Of a stretch of 9,183 nt of DNA, positions 1 through 8,200 are shown piece after piece. Each line of letters begins with the position of its first letter. The stretch's first letter is position 1. Source of the stretch: an uncultured Clostridia bacterium (lineage in GTDB: Bacteria > Bacillota > Clostridia > Oscillospirales > Acutalibacteraceae); assembly GCA_904420155.1 (NCBI GenBank), contig CAJFUH010000215.1:1-9183 (forward strand), read 5' to 3'. The notes under the pieces were generated by a model. The model searched no databases. It saw nothing but the letters and a program-made list of their open reading frames with translations, and was not told where the DNA came from. Made by a program: the position numbers and the translations under genes.

Positions 1-1176
1 TACCACTATTGTTATGCCACTTCGACAGAGGCGGCCCGCCAGGAAGCGGAACATTTTTTAGAAGTAATCAAGCCTTACCAATTCCCCTATCCGGTGGCGC
101 TGGACCTAGAGGACGCCGCCATTGCCGCGCTGGGCAAGGGGACGGCCACCGATATCGCTCAAACTTTTTTGGATACGGTACGGGCCGCTGGCTATTACGT
201 CGTCCTGTACAGCAACCTGAACTGGCTTGTCAATTATCTGGATATGGAACGATTGTCTTCGTATGACGTCTGGCTGGCTCAATGGAGCAGCAAACCTACG
301 TATCAAGGCAATTTTGGCATTTGGCAATATTCTTCGGAAGGGCAGATAGACGGGATTTCCGCCCCTGTAGACGAAGATCTCTGCTACAAAGACTATCCTT
401 CCCTGATCCAGTCGGCGGGTCAGAATGGATTGGGGCAGGGGGAGGAGGGCCTTCCCGCTCCGGAACCCACTCCAAAACCCGAGGAAAAAACCTATACGGT
501 GCAAAAAGGGGATTCTATGAGCAGTATCGCCCAGAAATTCGGGGTAAGCTTAAATGCGCTGATAGCGGCTAACCCCCAGATCCCTGATCCCGGTATCATT
601 TATGCGGGGCAGGTACTGACAATCCCCCACTCCGGAGGGGAACAACGGCCGCAGCCCAGTAAAAAGACCTATACGGTACAAAGCGGCGATTCCATGAGCG
701 GTATCGCTCAGAAATTTGGGGTAAGTTTGAACGCGCTTCTGCAAGCAAACCCCCAAATCAGCGATCCCAATGTGATCTACGCCGGCCAAGTGCTTACCAT
801 CCCCACCCAAGGGGAGGGCACCGCAACGCCCCAGGAACCCGCACAAAAGGAGTATACCGTCCAGAAAGGGGATTCTTTAAGCGCTATCGCCCAAAGATTT
901 GGAGTGAGCCTACAGGCAATCGTACAGGCCAATCCAGATATCACAAACCCCAATGTGATCTATGTTGGGCAAAGGATCAACATCCCCACATCCGGATCCA
1001 CAAGTTCATCTACAAAACCCCAGACGCAAAAATATACCGTCAAGTCCCGGGATACCCTGAGCGGTATCGCCAAGGATTTTGGGATCAGCCTACAGGCACT
1101 CCGGCAGGCAAATCCCCAGATCACCGATCCTAATGTGATCTATCCCGGCCAGGTTCTCACCATTCCCAAAGCTTAA
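1..1176 (+). CDS. GH25 lysozyme (muramidase) with four LysM domains, 5' end missing
   Basis: The frame is open from base 1 to the TAA at 1174-1176, so 391 residues are visible and the true start lies left of the window. Residues 1-137 are the later part of a glycoside hydrolase family 25 domain. The catalytic acidic pair is seen in VALDLEDA (D35, E37), followed by YSNLNW and the family-typical end VWLAQW...IWQYSSEG...VDED. A Pro/Glu-rich linker (about 138-162) leads into four LysM repeats (about 163-210, 221-270, 282-330, 343-390), each beginning YTV and ending GQ.(L/I).IP. Family knowledge: GH25 enzymes cut the MurNAc-GlcNAc bond of peptidoglycan, and LysM binds the glycan. It probably acts outside the cell on the wall, as an autolysin or a lysozyme against other bacteria. 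A signal peptide would lie outside the window and cannot be checked. It converges on the pilus cluster, so co-regulation is not implied. Confidence 0.95.
   Translation, partial: YHYCYATSTEAARQEAEHFLEVIKPYQFPYPVALDLEDAAIAALGKGTATDIAQTFLDTVRAAGYYVVLYSNLNWLVNYLDMERLSSYDVWLAQWSSKPTYQGNFGIWQYSSEGQIDGISAPVDEDLCYKDYPSLIQSAGQNGLGQGEEGLPAPEPTPKPEEKTYTVQKGDSMSSIAQKFGVSLNALIAANPQIPDPGIIYAGQVLTIPHSGGEQRPQPSKKTYTVQSGDSMSGIAQKFGVSLNALLQANPQISDPNVIYAGQVLTIPTQGEGTATPQEPAQKEYTVQKGDSLSAIAQRFGVSLQAIVQANPDITNPNVIYVGQRINIPTSGSTSSSTKPQTQKYTVKSRDTLSGIAKDFGISLQALRQANPQITDPNVIYPGQVLTIPKA
487..1170 (+). repeat. Four tandem LysM-coding repeats
   Basis: Four copies of a roughly 46-48 residue module lie at about 487-630, 661-810, 844-990 and 1027-1170. 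They are separated by Ser/Thr/Pro/Gln-rich linkers of about 10-15 residues. Copies share GDS(M/L)S.IAQ.FGVSL.A, NP.I.(D/N)P and IY.GQ. The fourth is the most diverged: KSRDTLSGIAKDFGISL replaces the QKGDS form. Conservation is also visible in the DNA, which points to expansion by duplication. Each module is a peptidoglycan-binding LysM, and several together should raise wall affinity. Confidence 0.9.
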
Positions 1177-1204
1177 AAAGAGCGCTTTTATGGATCAAAA
1201 GTAT

Positions 1205-1254
1205 GAAAAAGAAAATCTGGGGAGAATTTTTTGCCTCCCCAGATTTTCTTTTTC
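1205..1254. terminator. Bidirectional intrinsic terminator between convergent genes
   Basis: A perfect 20-bp inverted repeat has arms at 1205-1224 and 1235-1254 and a 10-nt loop. The loop-proximal stem is GC-rich (ATCTGGGGAG), and the outer part is an A-tract on the left and a T-tract on the right. TTTT follows on the plus strand at 1255-1258. Read either way, this gives a strong stem followed by a U-rich stretch. It lies 28 nt after the lysozyme stop and about 100 nt after the regulator stop on the other strand, so it probably ends both transcripts. Confidence 0.88.
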
Positions 1255-1356
1255 TTTTCGACCGCTCAAAATCCGGCCTGTTTCTATTTCTTCTTTTTTC
1301 TCAAAATCATGTTTTACTTCTTCCTTCACGGCTTCTCCAAGGTTCTAATTTTCCGG

Positions 1357-1707
1357 TTATGCGTTTGCGGAAACTTCCTTATAGATCCATTTTTTCAGAG
1401 TATCCATCACGGATTTCCGCTGGGCCTCGTCTAAAGCCTGGATTTCCTGATAAATCCGCTCTTGTTTGTGCATCTCTTCGCTGACAGGAGAATCTGTCCA
1501 TCCCATCAGGTAGTCCACCGAAACGCCGAACAAAACCGCCAAACGAACCACCGAATCATAAGAAGGGGGCAACAGGTTCTTTTCATACCGGTACAAGGTC
1601 TCTTTCGTCACCTGGATCTTGCCGGCCAGTTCCTGCTGCGTCCATTTATTCTTTTTGCGTAATTGTTTCAGCCTTATACTGAATTCCCGGCTTAACGTTT
1701 CTTGCAT
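1357..1707 (-). CDS. XRE-family helix-turn-helix transcriptional regulator
   Basis: This 116-aa protein has an N-terminal HTH_3/Cro-C1 type DNA-binding domain (about residues 9-66). The two HTH helices are TQQELAGKIQV (23-33) and TKETLYRYEKN (34-44). The domain ends in the common FGVSVDYLMGW segment (60-70). A charged, mostly helical tail (78-116) has no recognisable ligand-binding domain and may dimerise. It resembles small stand-alone repressors of the SinR/phage-repressor type. The ATG at 1705-1707 directly abuts AAGGA, with no spacer. A weaker GGTG about 7 nt upstream may be the real pairing site, and no better in-frame start was found. It lies 156 nt after the second sortase on the same strand, without an obvious promoter of its own, so it may be the last gene of the pilus operon. 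The target is unknown. Confidence 0.9.
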   Translation of the reverse strand: MQETLSREFSIRLKQLRKKNKWTQQELAGKIQVTKETLYRYEKNLLPPSYDSVVRLAVLFGVSVDYLMGWTDSPVSEEMHKQERIYQEIQALDEAQRKSVMDTLKKWIYKEVSANA

Positions 1708-1819
1708 TCCTTATCACCATCTTTTTCTTAAATTTGCCGACGCTTTTCCCTGATTTTCAAAGCTATCTGCAAATCGATACGCCTGCCCATATCAAATCAT
1801 CCTTCTTGTCCCCCTATGA

Positions 1820-1850
1820 AATCCCTTCGACAGGCAGGTCAAAGGGGATT
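1820..1850 (-). other. Imperfect hairpin after the second sortase gene
   Basis: The arms 1820-1831 and 1838-1850 pair over about 12 bp with one bulged C and one G-U pair around a 6-nt loop. The hairpin starts 13 nt after the sortase stop codon. No U-run follows on the minus strand, so it does not look like a full intrinsic terminator. It could slow polymerase, protect an mRNA end, or mark partial termination before the XRE gene. The rest of 1708-1863 shows no gene or convincing promoter. Confidence 0.4.
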
Positions 1851-1863
1851 CTGGGGAAAATGT

Positions 1864-2607
1864 TTACCCGCTCACCCGCTCGCAGAACACCACATATCTC
1901 TGATAGTTGTGCCGATAGGGGTGGCAGGTAATCAGCGTCACCAGATCCCTGCCGGGCTGGATAAGAAGCTCGTTGATATCGGTAGGACTGATCACCCGGA
2001 TTTCCGCCACCTTGTAAATCAGTTTCTCCCGGAAGTTCTGGATCTCAATCTCGTCCCCTATTTGCAGCTCTTCAATATCCCGGAACATCGCCGTCCGGCT
2101 GTATCCCCGGTGGGCGGCGATGACGCAATTGGTATTGCCGCCTCCCACCGGATAAGAGGTTTCCGTCAGATGGACGGCTCCTTTCGCCATATTTTTCTGG
2201 TTCGCACCCAGATAGATGGGCAGCTCTATACCCATCCTGTCAATTTTGAGAAAGCCAATGATGTTGTCGGAAATCCCGTACTGGGAAAGGTCGATATCGG
2301 GCTGCTGGTAGGAAAAGGGATCCTTTAAATCTTTTTGATGTTCTTCATACAGTTCGGTGTTCCTGCGCACCAGCTCCTGATACAGTTTTTCGGTGAGGTT
2401 GTCGCTTTCGCTCTCTTCCCCGTCATCCGAGGAGGATTCCACATGCTGCATAAAAATCTGTTTGGTTTCGGCTACCTCTCTCCGGTATTGATAATCGGTG
2501 AATTTCGGATACATCAGCACCACAAGGCCCGATAGGAATAGGACGCCCGCCAGGAGGTACAGGATGATCCTACTTTTCTTCTTTTGCCTCTGCTTTTCTT
2601 TTTTCAC
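1864..2607 (-). CDS. srtC: Class C sortase (pilus assembly), second in operon
   Basis: A 247-aa membrane-anchored cysteine transpeptidase. A basic N-terminus precedes one membrane segment (about 13-33), then an extracellular helical region rich in Asp/Glu/Ser. A DPF lid motif (96-98), typical of class C sortases, is present. The catalytic triad is complete: H166 in AAHRGY, C228 in TLITC and R237 in NYQRYVV. It should recognise LPXTG-like signals and join pilin subunits by Lys isopeptide bonds or attach them to the wall. Unlike its neighbour, it ends just after the barrel (FCERVSG) and lacks a C-terminal membrane segment. The start is GTG at 2605-2607, chosen because a perfect AGGAGG lies 7 nt upstream. 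It overlaps the 3' end of the first sortase gene by 38 nt in another frame. Confidence 0.93.
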   Translation of the reverse strand: MKKEKQRQKKKSRIILYLLAGVLFLSGLVVLMYPKFTDYQYRREVAETKQIFMQHVESSSDDGEESESDNLTEKLYQELVRRNTELYEEHQKDLKDPFSYQQPDIDLSQYGISDNIIGFLKIDRMGIELPIYLGANQKNMAKGAVHLTETSYPVGGGNTNCVIAAHRGYSRTAMFRDIEELQIGDEIEIQNFREKLIYKVAEIRVISPTDINELLIQPGRDLVTLITCHPYRHNYQRYVVFCERVSG

Positions 2608-3475
2608 GTTTTTTCCTCCTGCTTTGCGTCAGTCCCAGTACAATCAGCACCAGGAACACAAGGAATACGCCTACCACAATGGCTATCTGCTCCGGCCTCC
2701 AGCGTTCGATCTGGCTGAGAAGCCGGATGCCGCTGTCCCCCTCGGTTTCTTCCGGCGCAATATCCGCCGCCCGGACGCCGCGCACCAACAGCCGGTGGCT
2801 GTTTACGCCATAGGGGGTACAGGTCAACAGGGTGACCAGGTCTTCCCCCGGCACTACGGTTAGTTTTTCCAGCTGGTCCGGTTCTATCACTTCGATCTGG
2901 TCCACTTGGTAGGTGAGCGTCTTGTCCAGTACGTGGATAAAAAAGTAATCCCCCACCTCCAATTCATCCAGGCGGGTAAACAGCTCCGCGCTGGGCAATC
3001 CCCGGTGCCCGGTCAGGACCGAGTAGCGGCTCTTCCCCCCAATAGGCAGGGAAGTGGATTCCAGATGGCCAATCCCCTTTTCCAGCACCTCTTCGCTGGT
3101 GCCGTGGTATACCGGCAGCTTGAGGCTGATTTTAGGGATTTCCAGATAGCACATCACGCCGTCTACATTCAGCACTTCCTCATAATTCTGGGGCAGCACG
3201 TAACCGCTGCCCGGGATAAAAGGGTCGTAAACAGGGTCGCCGTTTAAGTTTTCGTTGTATTCTATGGCCTTGTCCCACTGCTCTTGCAGCTCTTCCTGTG
3301 AAATCTCTTCCAGCGCATCCTGATAGTTCTGCACCACCTGGGTCTGGCTTTTCTGCGCCAGATAGTTGCTGACCACCGGATAAAAGAAAACCCCGCTGCC
3401 TATCACAAAAAATACAATCGCTATCCCGATAAAAAGGCGGTCGAATTTGCGCTTGCTTTGGTTTTTGTCTTTCAT
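2570..3475 (-). CDS. srtC: Class C sortase (pilus assembly), first in operon
   Basis: A 301-aa class C sortase with an N-terminal membrane segment (about 13-33), an extracellular helical stretch, the lid motif DPF (84-86) and the sortase barrel. The catalytic residues are H157 in TGHRGL, C219 in TLLTCTPYG and R228 in SHRLLVRG. After the barrel come a linker, a second membrane segment (about 262-283) and a very basic tail rich in Lys/Arg/Glu, the two-anchor layout usual for pilus-polymerising sortases. Family knowledge: the lid covers the active site, and the enzyme joins the pilin LPXTG threonine to a lysine of the next subunit. It is the likelier shaft polymerase, being next to the backbone pilin. 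ATG at 3473-3475 has GAGGGA 8 nt upstream. The 95-nt gap before it holds a GC-rich hairpin, and its end overlaps the next sortase. Confidence 0.95.
   Translation of the reverse strand: MKDKNQSKRKFDRLFIGIAIVFFVIGSGVFFYPVVSNYLAQKSQTQVVQNYQDALEEISQEELQEQWDKAIEYNENLNGDPVYDPFIPGSGYVLPQNYEEVLNVDGVMCYLEIPKISLKLPVYHGTSEEVLEKGIGHLESTSLPIGGKSRYSVLTGHRGLPSAELFTRLDELEVGDYFFIHVLDKTLTYQVDQIEVIEPDQLEKLTVVPGEDLVTLLTCTPYGVNSHRLLVRGVRAADIAPEETEGDSGIRLLSQIERWRPEQIAIVVGVFLVFLVLIVLGLTQSRRKKREKRKAEAKEEK
2615..2620 (-). promoter_or_regulatory. Ribosome binding site setting the GTG start of the second sortase
   Basis: AGGAGG on the minus strand, 7 nt before GTG at 2605-2607 and inside the coding end of the first sortase. 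Its strength and spacing support the GTG start and efficient translation of the second sortase from the shared mRNA. Confidence 0.85.
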
Positions 3476-3503
3476 AAAGCCAGTCCCTCATCAAAATCAG
3501 ATG

Positions 3504-3531
3504 GGGCGGGGCAATGTCCATTGCCCCGCCC
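3504..3531 (-). other. GC-rich intercistronic hairpin between backbone pilin and sortases
   Basis: A perfect 12-bp stem (arms GGGCGGGGCAAT and ATTGCCCCGCCC) closes a 4-nt loop, and three further pairs follow beyond one mismatch. It lies between the pilin stop (3571) and the sortase start (3475). No U-run follows on either strand, so a complete intrinsic terminator is unlikely. Inference: it acts as an mRNA 3'-end stabiliser, processing point or partial terminator that keeps pilin output above sortase output. Confidence 0.65.
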
Positions 3532-3570
3532 TATCCTGCAAACAAAATTTACTGTTTCAATACGCCGCGC

Positions 3571-5139
3571 TTATCGATCAGAGTTCTGTCTCTTCTTTCT
3601 GTAGACCAGAACCAGCAGCACGCCGCTGGCCATGAGCACAACGCCCACGACGGTGAACAGCACGGTGCCGATACCGCCGGTCACAGGCAGGTTAAAGCCC
3701 TTGCTGTTGACGACCTGAATGCCGGTGAGCACATTGTCGGCGTCGTTATCCAACTCGCCGTTTTTATCGGTATCCGTCAACTTAATTTCCAATGCGTTTT
3801 GCAGCAGGTTGTATCCGCCCGGGGCCTTGATCTCTTTCAGGTAATAGGTACCCAGATCCAGGCCTTGCAGGTTGAGAACGCCGTCGCTGTCCACTACCAG
3901 GGTCTCTGCGCCTTCCTCGTCCGCTTTGGCTACGCGATAAGTACCATCCGCCGTTTGGACGAATTTGATTTCATTCTGGAGATCCGCATCGCTGTACAGT
4001 TTGAATTCCGCGCCGGACAGCGGGTTCTGATCTTCGTCAACCTTGTTGACAGTGACGCCGTAAGTATAAATTTCCTTATCTTCGCCGGGGTTCTCGTCGT
4101 AAGAAGAATCGTCATAGGGATCGGTGTTGACGCCTACATAGGAGCTGTTGCCCAGGGCGTCCTCTTCAAAGGCAAACTCATTGACGGTAGCGTTGTATTC
4201 CACATAGGCATGGGTTCCTTCAAAATCGGCCACCAAAGCGTCATAGTTGAATTTGATATCAAAGCCGCCCTTTTCCAAATCGGTGGGGTCTTGGATGGTA
4301 ACGGTATAGTATTTGTTATCGGTATTGACAACCGTCTTAGCGGTTTCCACATCATTGCCAACCTTTACGATAATGGAAGAAGGATCCAGGGTCAGACCTT
4401 TGCTCAATCTATCGCCCATGGTAAAGCGTTTGGCGACCGCGTCGCCAGGATAAATCGGGATAAGCGCGTCCAGACGGTAGCCTACTTCGTCGCCGATGGC
4501 TACAGTGTTGTCATCCGGATCTTGGACGTCCTTGTCGATGGAGGAGCCCTCGCCCTTCAGAGCAACTTCCACGGGGTTCAGTTCCCATTTATGGGTTCCT
4601 TCATTATAGGTGGGAACCAGGTTGGCGGAGGCGGGATCGTAGTTGCTGCCCGCCTTGGTTGCCAGGGCGATGTACTGGCCCATTTCTACCGTAAAGTCCA
4701 CGGCATAATCCGGGGCGGCCAGAGTCTGTGCATCGGTGGCCGGGGTTTGCAGCGTATTAATAACGGCGCCCAGGGCTACGTAAAAGTCTTTCTTGTCTTT
4801 GGCATCAAGATTGTAATTAAACGCTTTTGTTACCGCATTGCCGTTATCCTCATCGATGTAGTCCGGATAGTTTTCGGCTACCCAATTGGCAACCGCAGCG
4901 TTCCATACATACACCGGCTCATAAGGCTGCTGGGCGTCGGCGTCAAAGTGGACGTCGATGATCTTGTACACAGAGACTTGCGCGCCCTCGTCACTGGCCA
5001 GCCCCTGGACGGTGATCGTACCGGACTGGTTGTCTGACGTGATCGGCGCGGCCGCTGCGGTAAGCGCCATGGATACGGTCAGCATCAGCGCCAGGCATAA
5101 TGCCAACAATTTCGCGGGGATTGTTTTCTTCTTGGTCAT
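3571..5139 (-). CDS. Isopeptide-forming backbone (shaft) pilin, LPVTGG-anchored
   Basis: A 522-aa secreted protein with a Sec signal peptide (basic MTKKK, hydrophobic core, cleavage likely near residues 29-31 in TAAAA). An N-terminal pilin domain runs to about 198, a middle isopeptide domain from about 199 to 358, and a Cna_B domain from about 360 to 481. The C-terminal wall signal is LPVTGG (484-489), a membrane span (about 490-512) and a basic RKKR tail. In the Cna_B domain the expected bond triad is visible: K366 (VTVNKVD), E436 in YYLKEIKAPGGY and N478 (VVNSK). In the middle domain K203 (IDKDV) is the likely bond lysine. The polymerisation lysine normally sits in YPKN before this point; here the matching place reads VEVALKG, making K195 the candidate. 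The loop D456-D464 (DTDKNGELD) resembles a calcium-binding loop. ATG at 5137-5139 has AAAGGAAG upstream. It is 62 nt after the tip gene and directly before the sortases, as expected for the major pilin. Confidence 0.93.
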   Translation of the reverse strand: MTKKKTIPAKLLALCLALMLTVSMALTAAAAPITSDNQSGTITVQGLASDEGAQVSVYKIIDVHFDADAQQPYEPVYVWNAAVANWVAENYPDYIDEDNGNAVTKAFNYNLDAKDKKDFYVALGAVINTLQTPATDAQTLAAPDYAVDFTVEMGQYIALATKAGSNYDPASANLVPTYNEGTHKWELNPVEVALKGEGSSIDKDVQDPDDNTVAIGDEVGYRLDALIPIYPGDAVAKRFTMGDRLSKGLTLDPSSIIVKVGNDVETAKTVVNTDNKYYTVTIQDPTDLEKGGFDIKFNYDALVADFEGTHAYVEYNATVNEFAFEEDALGNSSYVGVNTDPYDDSSYDENPGEDKEIYTYGVTVNKVDEDQNPLSGAEFKLYSDADLQNEIKFVQTADGTYRVAKADEEGAETLVVDSDGVLNLQGLDLGTYYLKEIKAPGGYNLLQNALEIKLTDTDKNGELDNDADNVLTGIQVVNSKGFNLPVTGGIGTVLFTVVGVVLMASGVLLVLVYRKKRQNSDR

Positions 5140-5201
5140 TTCTGAAAACTTCCTTTCTTACAAAATAAGTTCTCTGATATGATTTATGATTACGGTCGGA
5201 C

Positions 5202-8200
5202 TTAGCCCTGTTGTCTGGAGCGATACCGTACACAGCACAGCAGCCCGCCGCCAATCATCAATAAAGTTCCGGCAAGCAGGAACGTTGTCCAGCCTTGCCC
5301 TCCGGTGATGGGAATCTCAACCGGCTTATAGTTGTACACACGATAAGTATTCTGTTCCGTTACCCATTCAAACGCCGGCGTTTTGGCAGTATCGATCGCC
5401 TCAATGGTAAACTGATCCTTCTCCGACATGGCGGAAATATTGACTTCCACATTCCACTGGCCCGACGGGAGCTGGAACCCCGAGGGGGCTTTGGTCTCTA
5501 CCAAGCGGTAGGTACCGCTTGCCAGATCTTCCAGGGTAACCTGTCCGTCCTCCGCAGAAATGCCGTCGTCAACAAACGTCCAGCAGTCGCCCGGATCGTC
5601 GGGGTCGATGGGCTCTGTAAGATGGGAATGCCCTTCGTCCCCAAGCTGGGAACAGTCAAGGCGATACAGCTTGAATTCTGCTCCTTGCAGCGGGGCGCTG
5701 TCCGCGCCCGCCGTCCCGTCCGCCTTGATAAAGGAGAAGGGGCTTGTCTGGGCGATCCATGTGTTGAGAAAGCTCACCAACTGTTCCGAAGGGGTGCCGT
5801 TGCCGGTTGGCGGTCTGATATCGCCGGTGCCTAAGCGGTCCGTCGTGCCTTCGGATACCTCTACCCCGTTGACCTTCACGGTGGTGACATAGTCCTCTCC
5901 ACTGGTGTTGGGATCGGCTTCCTGTACTTTAAAGTCGGTCTCCGTGGGCAGGCCCAGAATCGTGATGTTTTCCCCATGCTTCAATGTTAAAGTGGTTTGT
6001 CCGTTTTGGTCCAGGGTAATTTGCCCGGTCACAGGCGTCGCCTGGCCGCTTACGGTTTTTTGATACGAATAGGTCCCTGTCACCGGGGCGTTATCCCGAT
6101 ACGGATTGGTAAAGGTGAGGGTAAAAGAGAAATCCCGGTTCATCTGACCGCGGTTGCCTCCTACGGATTTTTCAACCTTCAGGTTTCCGTAGTTTGGCCG
6201 GATGGTCAGCAGGCCGTTATTTCCCAGGTTGGCTTCAATGTGGAAATGGCCGGGATTGTCCATATTGGGCTGCAAAACTGGCTCCAGCACATATCCCGCC
6301 GTATCCGTGGTATTCTGGCCCTTATCGACGGTCTTAATATTCTCCTGGCGTTTGGGCGTACCCTTGGGGATATACCAGGTGTTGGTTTCCCGGTCGTACT
6401 GCGCCTTTTCCAGGGCGGCTTCGCTGATGGGAAGCTGCCGCCGGTCAATATCCGTGTATCTTCCAACAGTGAAGACCTCTTTCTGGTAGTAGCCCGTTGT
6501 GGGCTCTGTCCTGCCCTTATATACGCTTCCGTCGGCGTTGCGGATCGTGGTATCCCTGTGATAATAATAGAACTCGTTCTCCTGGGAGGGGTCGAAACTC
6601 ACCTTGGTCTGCGCGACCTTTTTCCCGCTCCCATCCGTCGTCCAAGCATTGGTATACAGGGTGTATGTATCGTCCGCCTCGTTATAGTAGGCGTAATCCT
6701 TGCCCGCCATCAGCGCTATGTTGTCGGCCGTGGCGGCTGCGCCTACCTCATAGAACAGGCGCATGGGGTAAGCTTCCGTCCGCTCTACGGAAATGGCTTC
6801 GTCCGCATCGTCCAAAGAATTGCCCTGGATGGTAATTTTGTATTTCACCTGGGGGATCAACGACGCAGGGACGGAGAACGTCACTTTCTGCTGCCCGGTG
6901 GCGATATCCGTGCTCACCCGGACGGTGATATACATCAGATCGGTGGTAAGGGTCACGCCGGCACCCACTTCTGTGGTATAGTCGCCGGAGAACAGGTACG
7001 ACTCGTTGATGTACGCCGCTTCCTGAGGGGCGCTGGTATCCGTACTTCTCCACGGCCCGATGTAGGAGCCGTCGGCCTTGGCATACCATTTCACGCTGTT
7101 ATTAAAATCGTATTCGCTTTGGTAATAGAGCTGTCCGTCTCGATAGGCGGTATCGATCAGGTTCTGCGCCTGCTGCGGGGTAATATCCAAGCGGTCTACA
7201 ATAGAACGGACCACCTCGTCATAATACTCCTCAGCTTCCTCGCCGGGACGCCAGGATTCCGCCTCTTGGATAGTCCTGGCAAAGTTCTTGCCGGTATACA
7301 ACTCGTCTTTGTAGGTCAGGCCGTTGATTTTTTTGACCTGCATATACTGGCCGACGGTATCTTCAAAGGTCAGGTAACCGCTCAAGCTGGAGTTGTTGCC
7401 CGAAACGTCGGTGGGGTAGTACATGGACTGGATGTAGATCTCTTCGATGATGGACTGGAACGCATCTCCCAATTCCCCGGAATCCCTGGCGGAAAAATAT
7501 TCATCCACGTAATACCGGTCCGCACTGGAGATGGTATCGTCGGCTTTGGTGATCCATTGCCGACCGTATTGGGAATAGTCCCCCTCACGCGTATTGTCGA
7601 ACGTCCGCCAATATTTATCAATAGTATTGTTCGTATGGTTCGATGGGTTTAACGTGATGCTTGCCGCTTCATAATCATCCCCCTCTAAGTTGTCGAGCCC
7701 TAACCCCAAGGTATAGAACAGCGGTTCCCGTCCATAGGCCTCTTCCATCTGATTGCGGATCCAAGCCGCAGTAAGCTGGTTGGTAAAGGTGTAAATATCG
7801 CCCGTATCCCCGCCGTTGCCTATGTCGCTCCTGCCCACATTGCTGTAGCTGGTGGTAGCCGCCGTGGGGGCGCCGTCGCCCATGAGCACCATAACCGGTA
7901 TTTTGTTGGCGCCGTCCACCGTCTTATTGTCAGCGTCCCGTAGTTCTTCCCAAGCCTGATACAGGCCGTTCTGGATATAGGTGCCGCCTTCCACGATTTT
8001 GCTCTTTCGGGTTACGGAGCTTCCGTCTTCGTACCTGACACCGGATGCAGTGCGAACCACAGAGTTTCCTTTATCGGAAACATTGCCGCCATCCTCGTCG
8101 TTCGTAATAAAATTACCGCGCCTGTCAGGGGTATACCGTCCTAAGGGGAGCAGCATGGTGGCGGTGCCTACCCCAGAAGCCTCCAATCTTCTATTGCCTG

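Noticed and set aside
1195..1329. 44-codon GTG-started ORF on the minus strand after the XRE gene
   Set aside because: GGAG lies before the GTG, but the product is only a Lys/Glu-rich translation of A-rich DNA and runs through the terminator stem. It is in frame with the XRE gene but separated by two stops.
1203..1484. Plus-strand ORF over the terminator and the XRE 3' end
   Set aside because: It starts inside the terminator, is antisense to the XRE gene, and its Phe/Leu-rich product comes from T-rich DNA.
2573..2614. A-runs at the sortase gene overlap as a programmed frameshift site
   Set aside because: The A6 runs are not in the X-XXY-YYZ phase of the first sortase frame, and the second gene has its own AGGAGG and GTG, so separate initiation explains the layout.
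3514..5037. 507-codon open frame on the plus strand
   Set aside because: It lies fully antisense to the backbone pilin, which has a signal peptide, Cna_B motifs and LPVTGG. Its translation shows no domain and no good ribosome binding site, so it is a codon-bias shadow.
5997..7652. 551-codon open frame on the plus strand
   Set aside because: Antisense to the tip adhesin, hydrophobic and Gly/Val/Ile-rich as expected for a reverse-complement shadow, with no recognisable motif.
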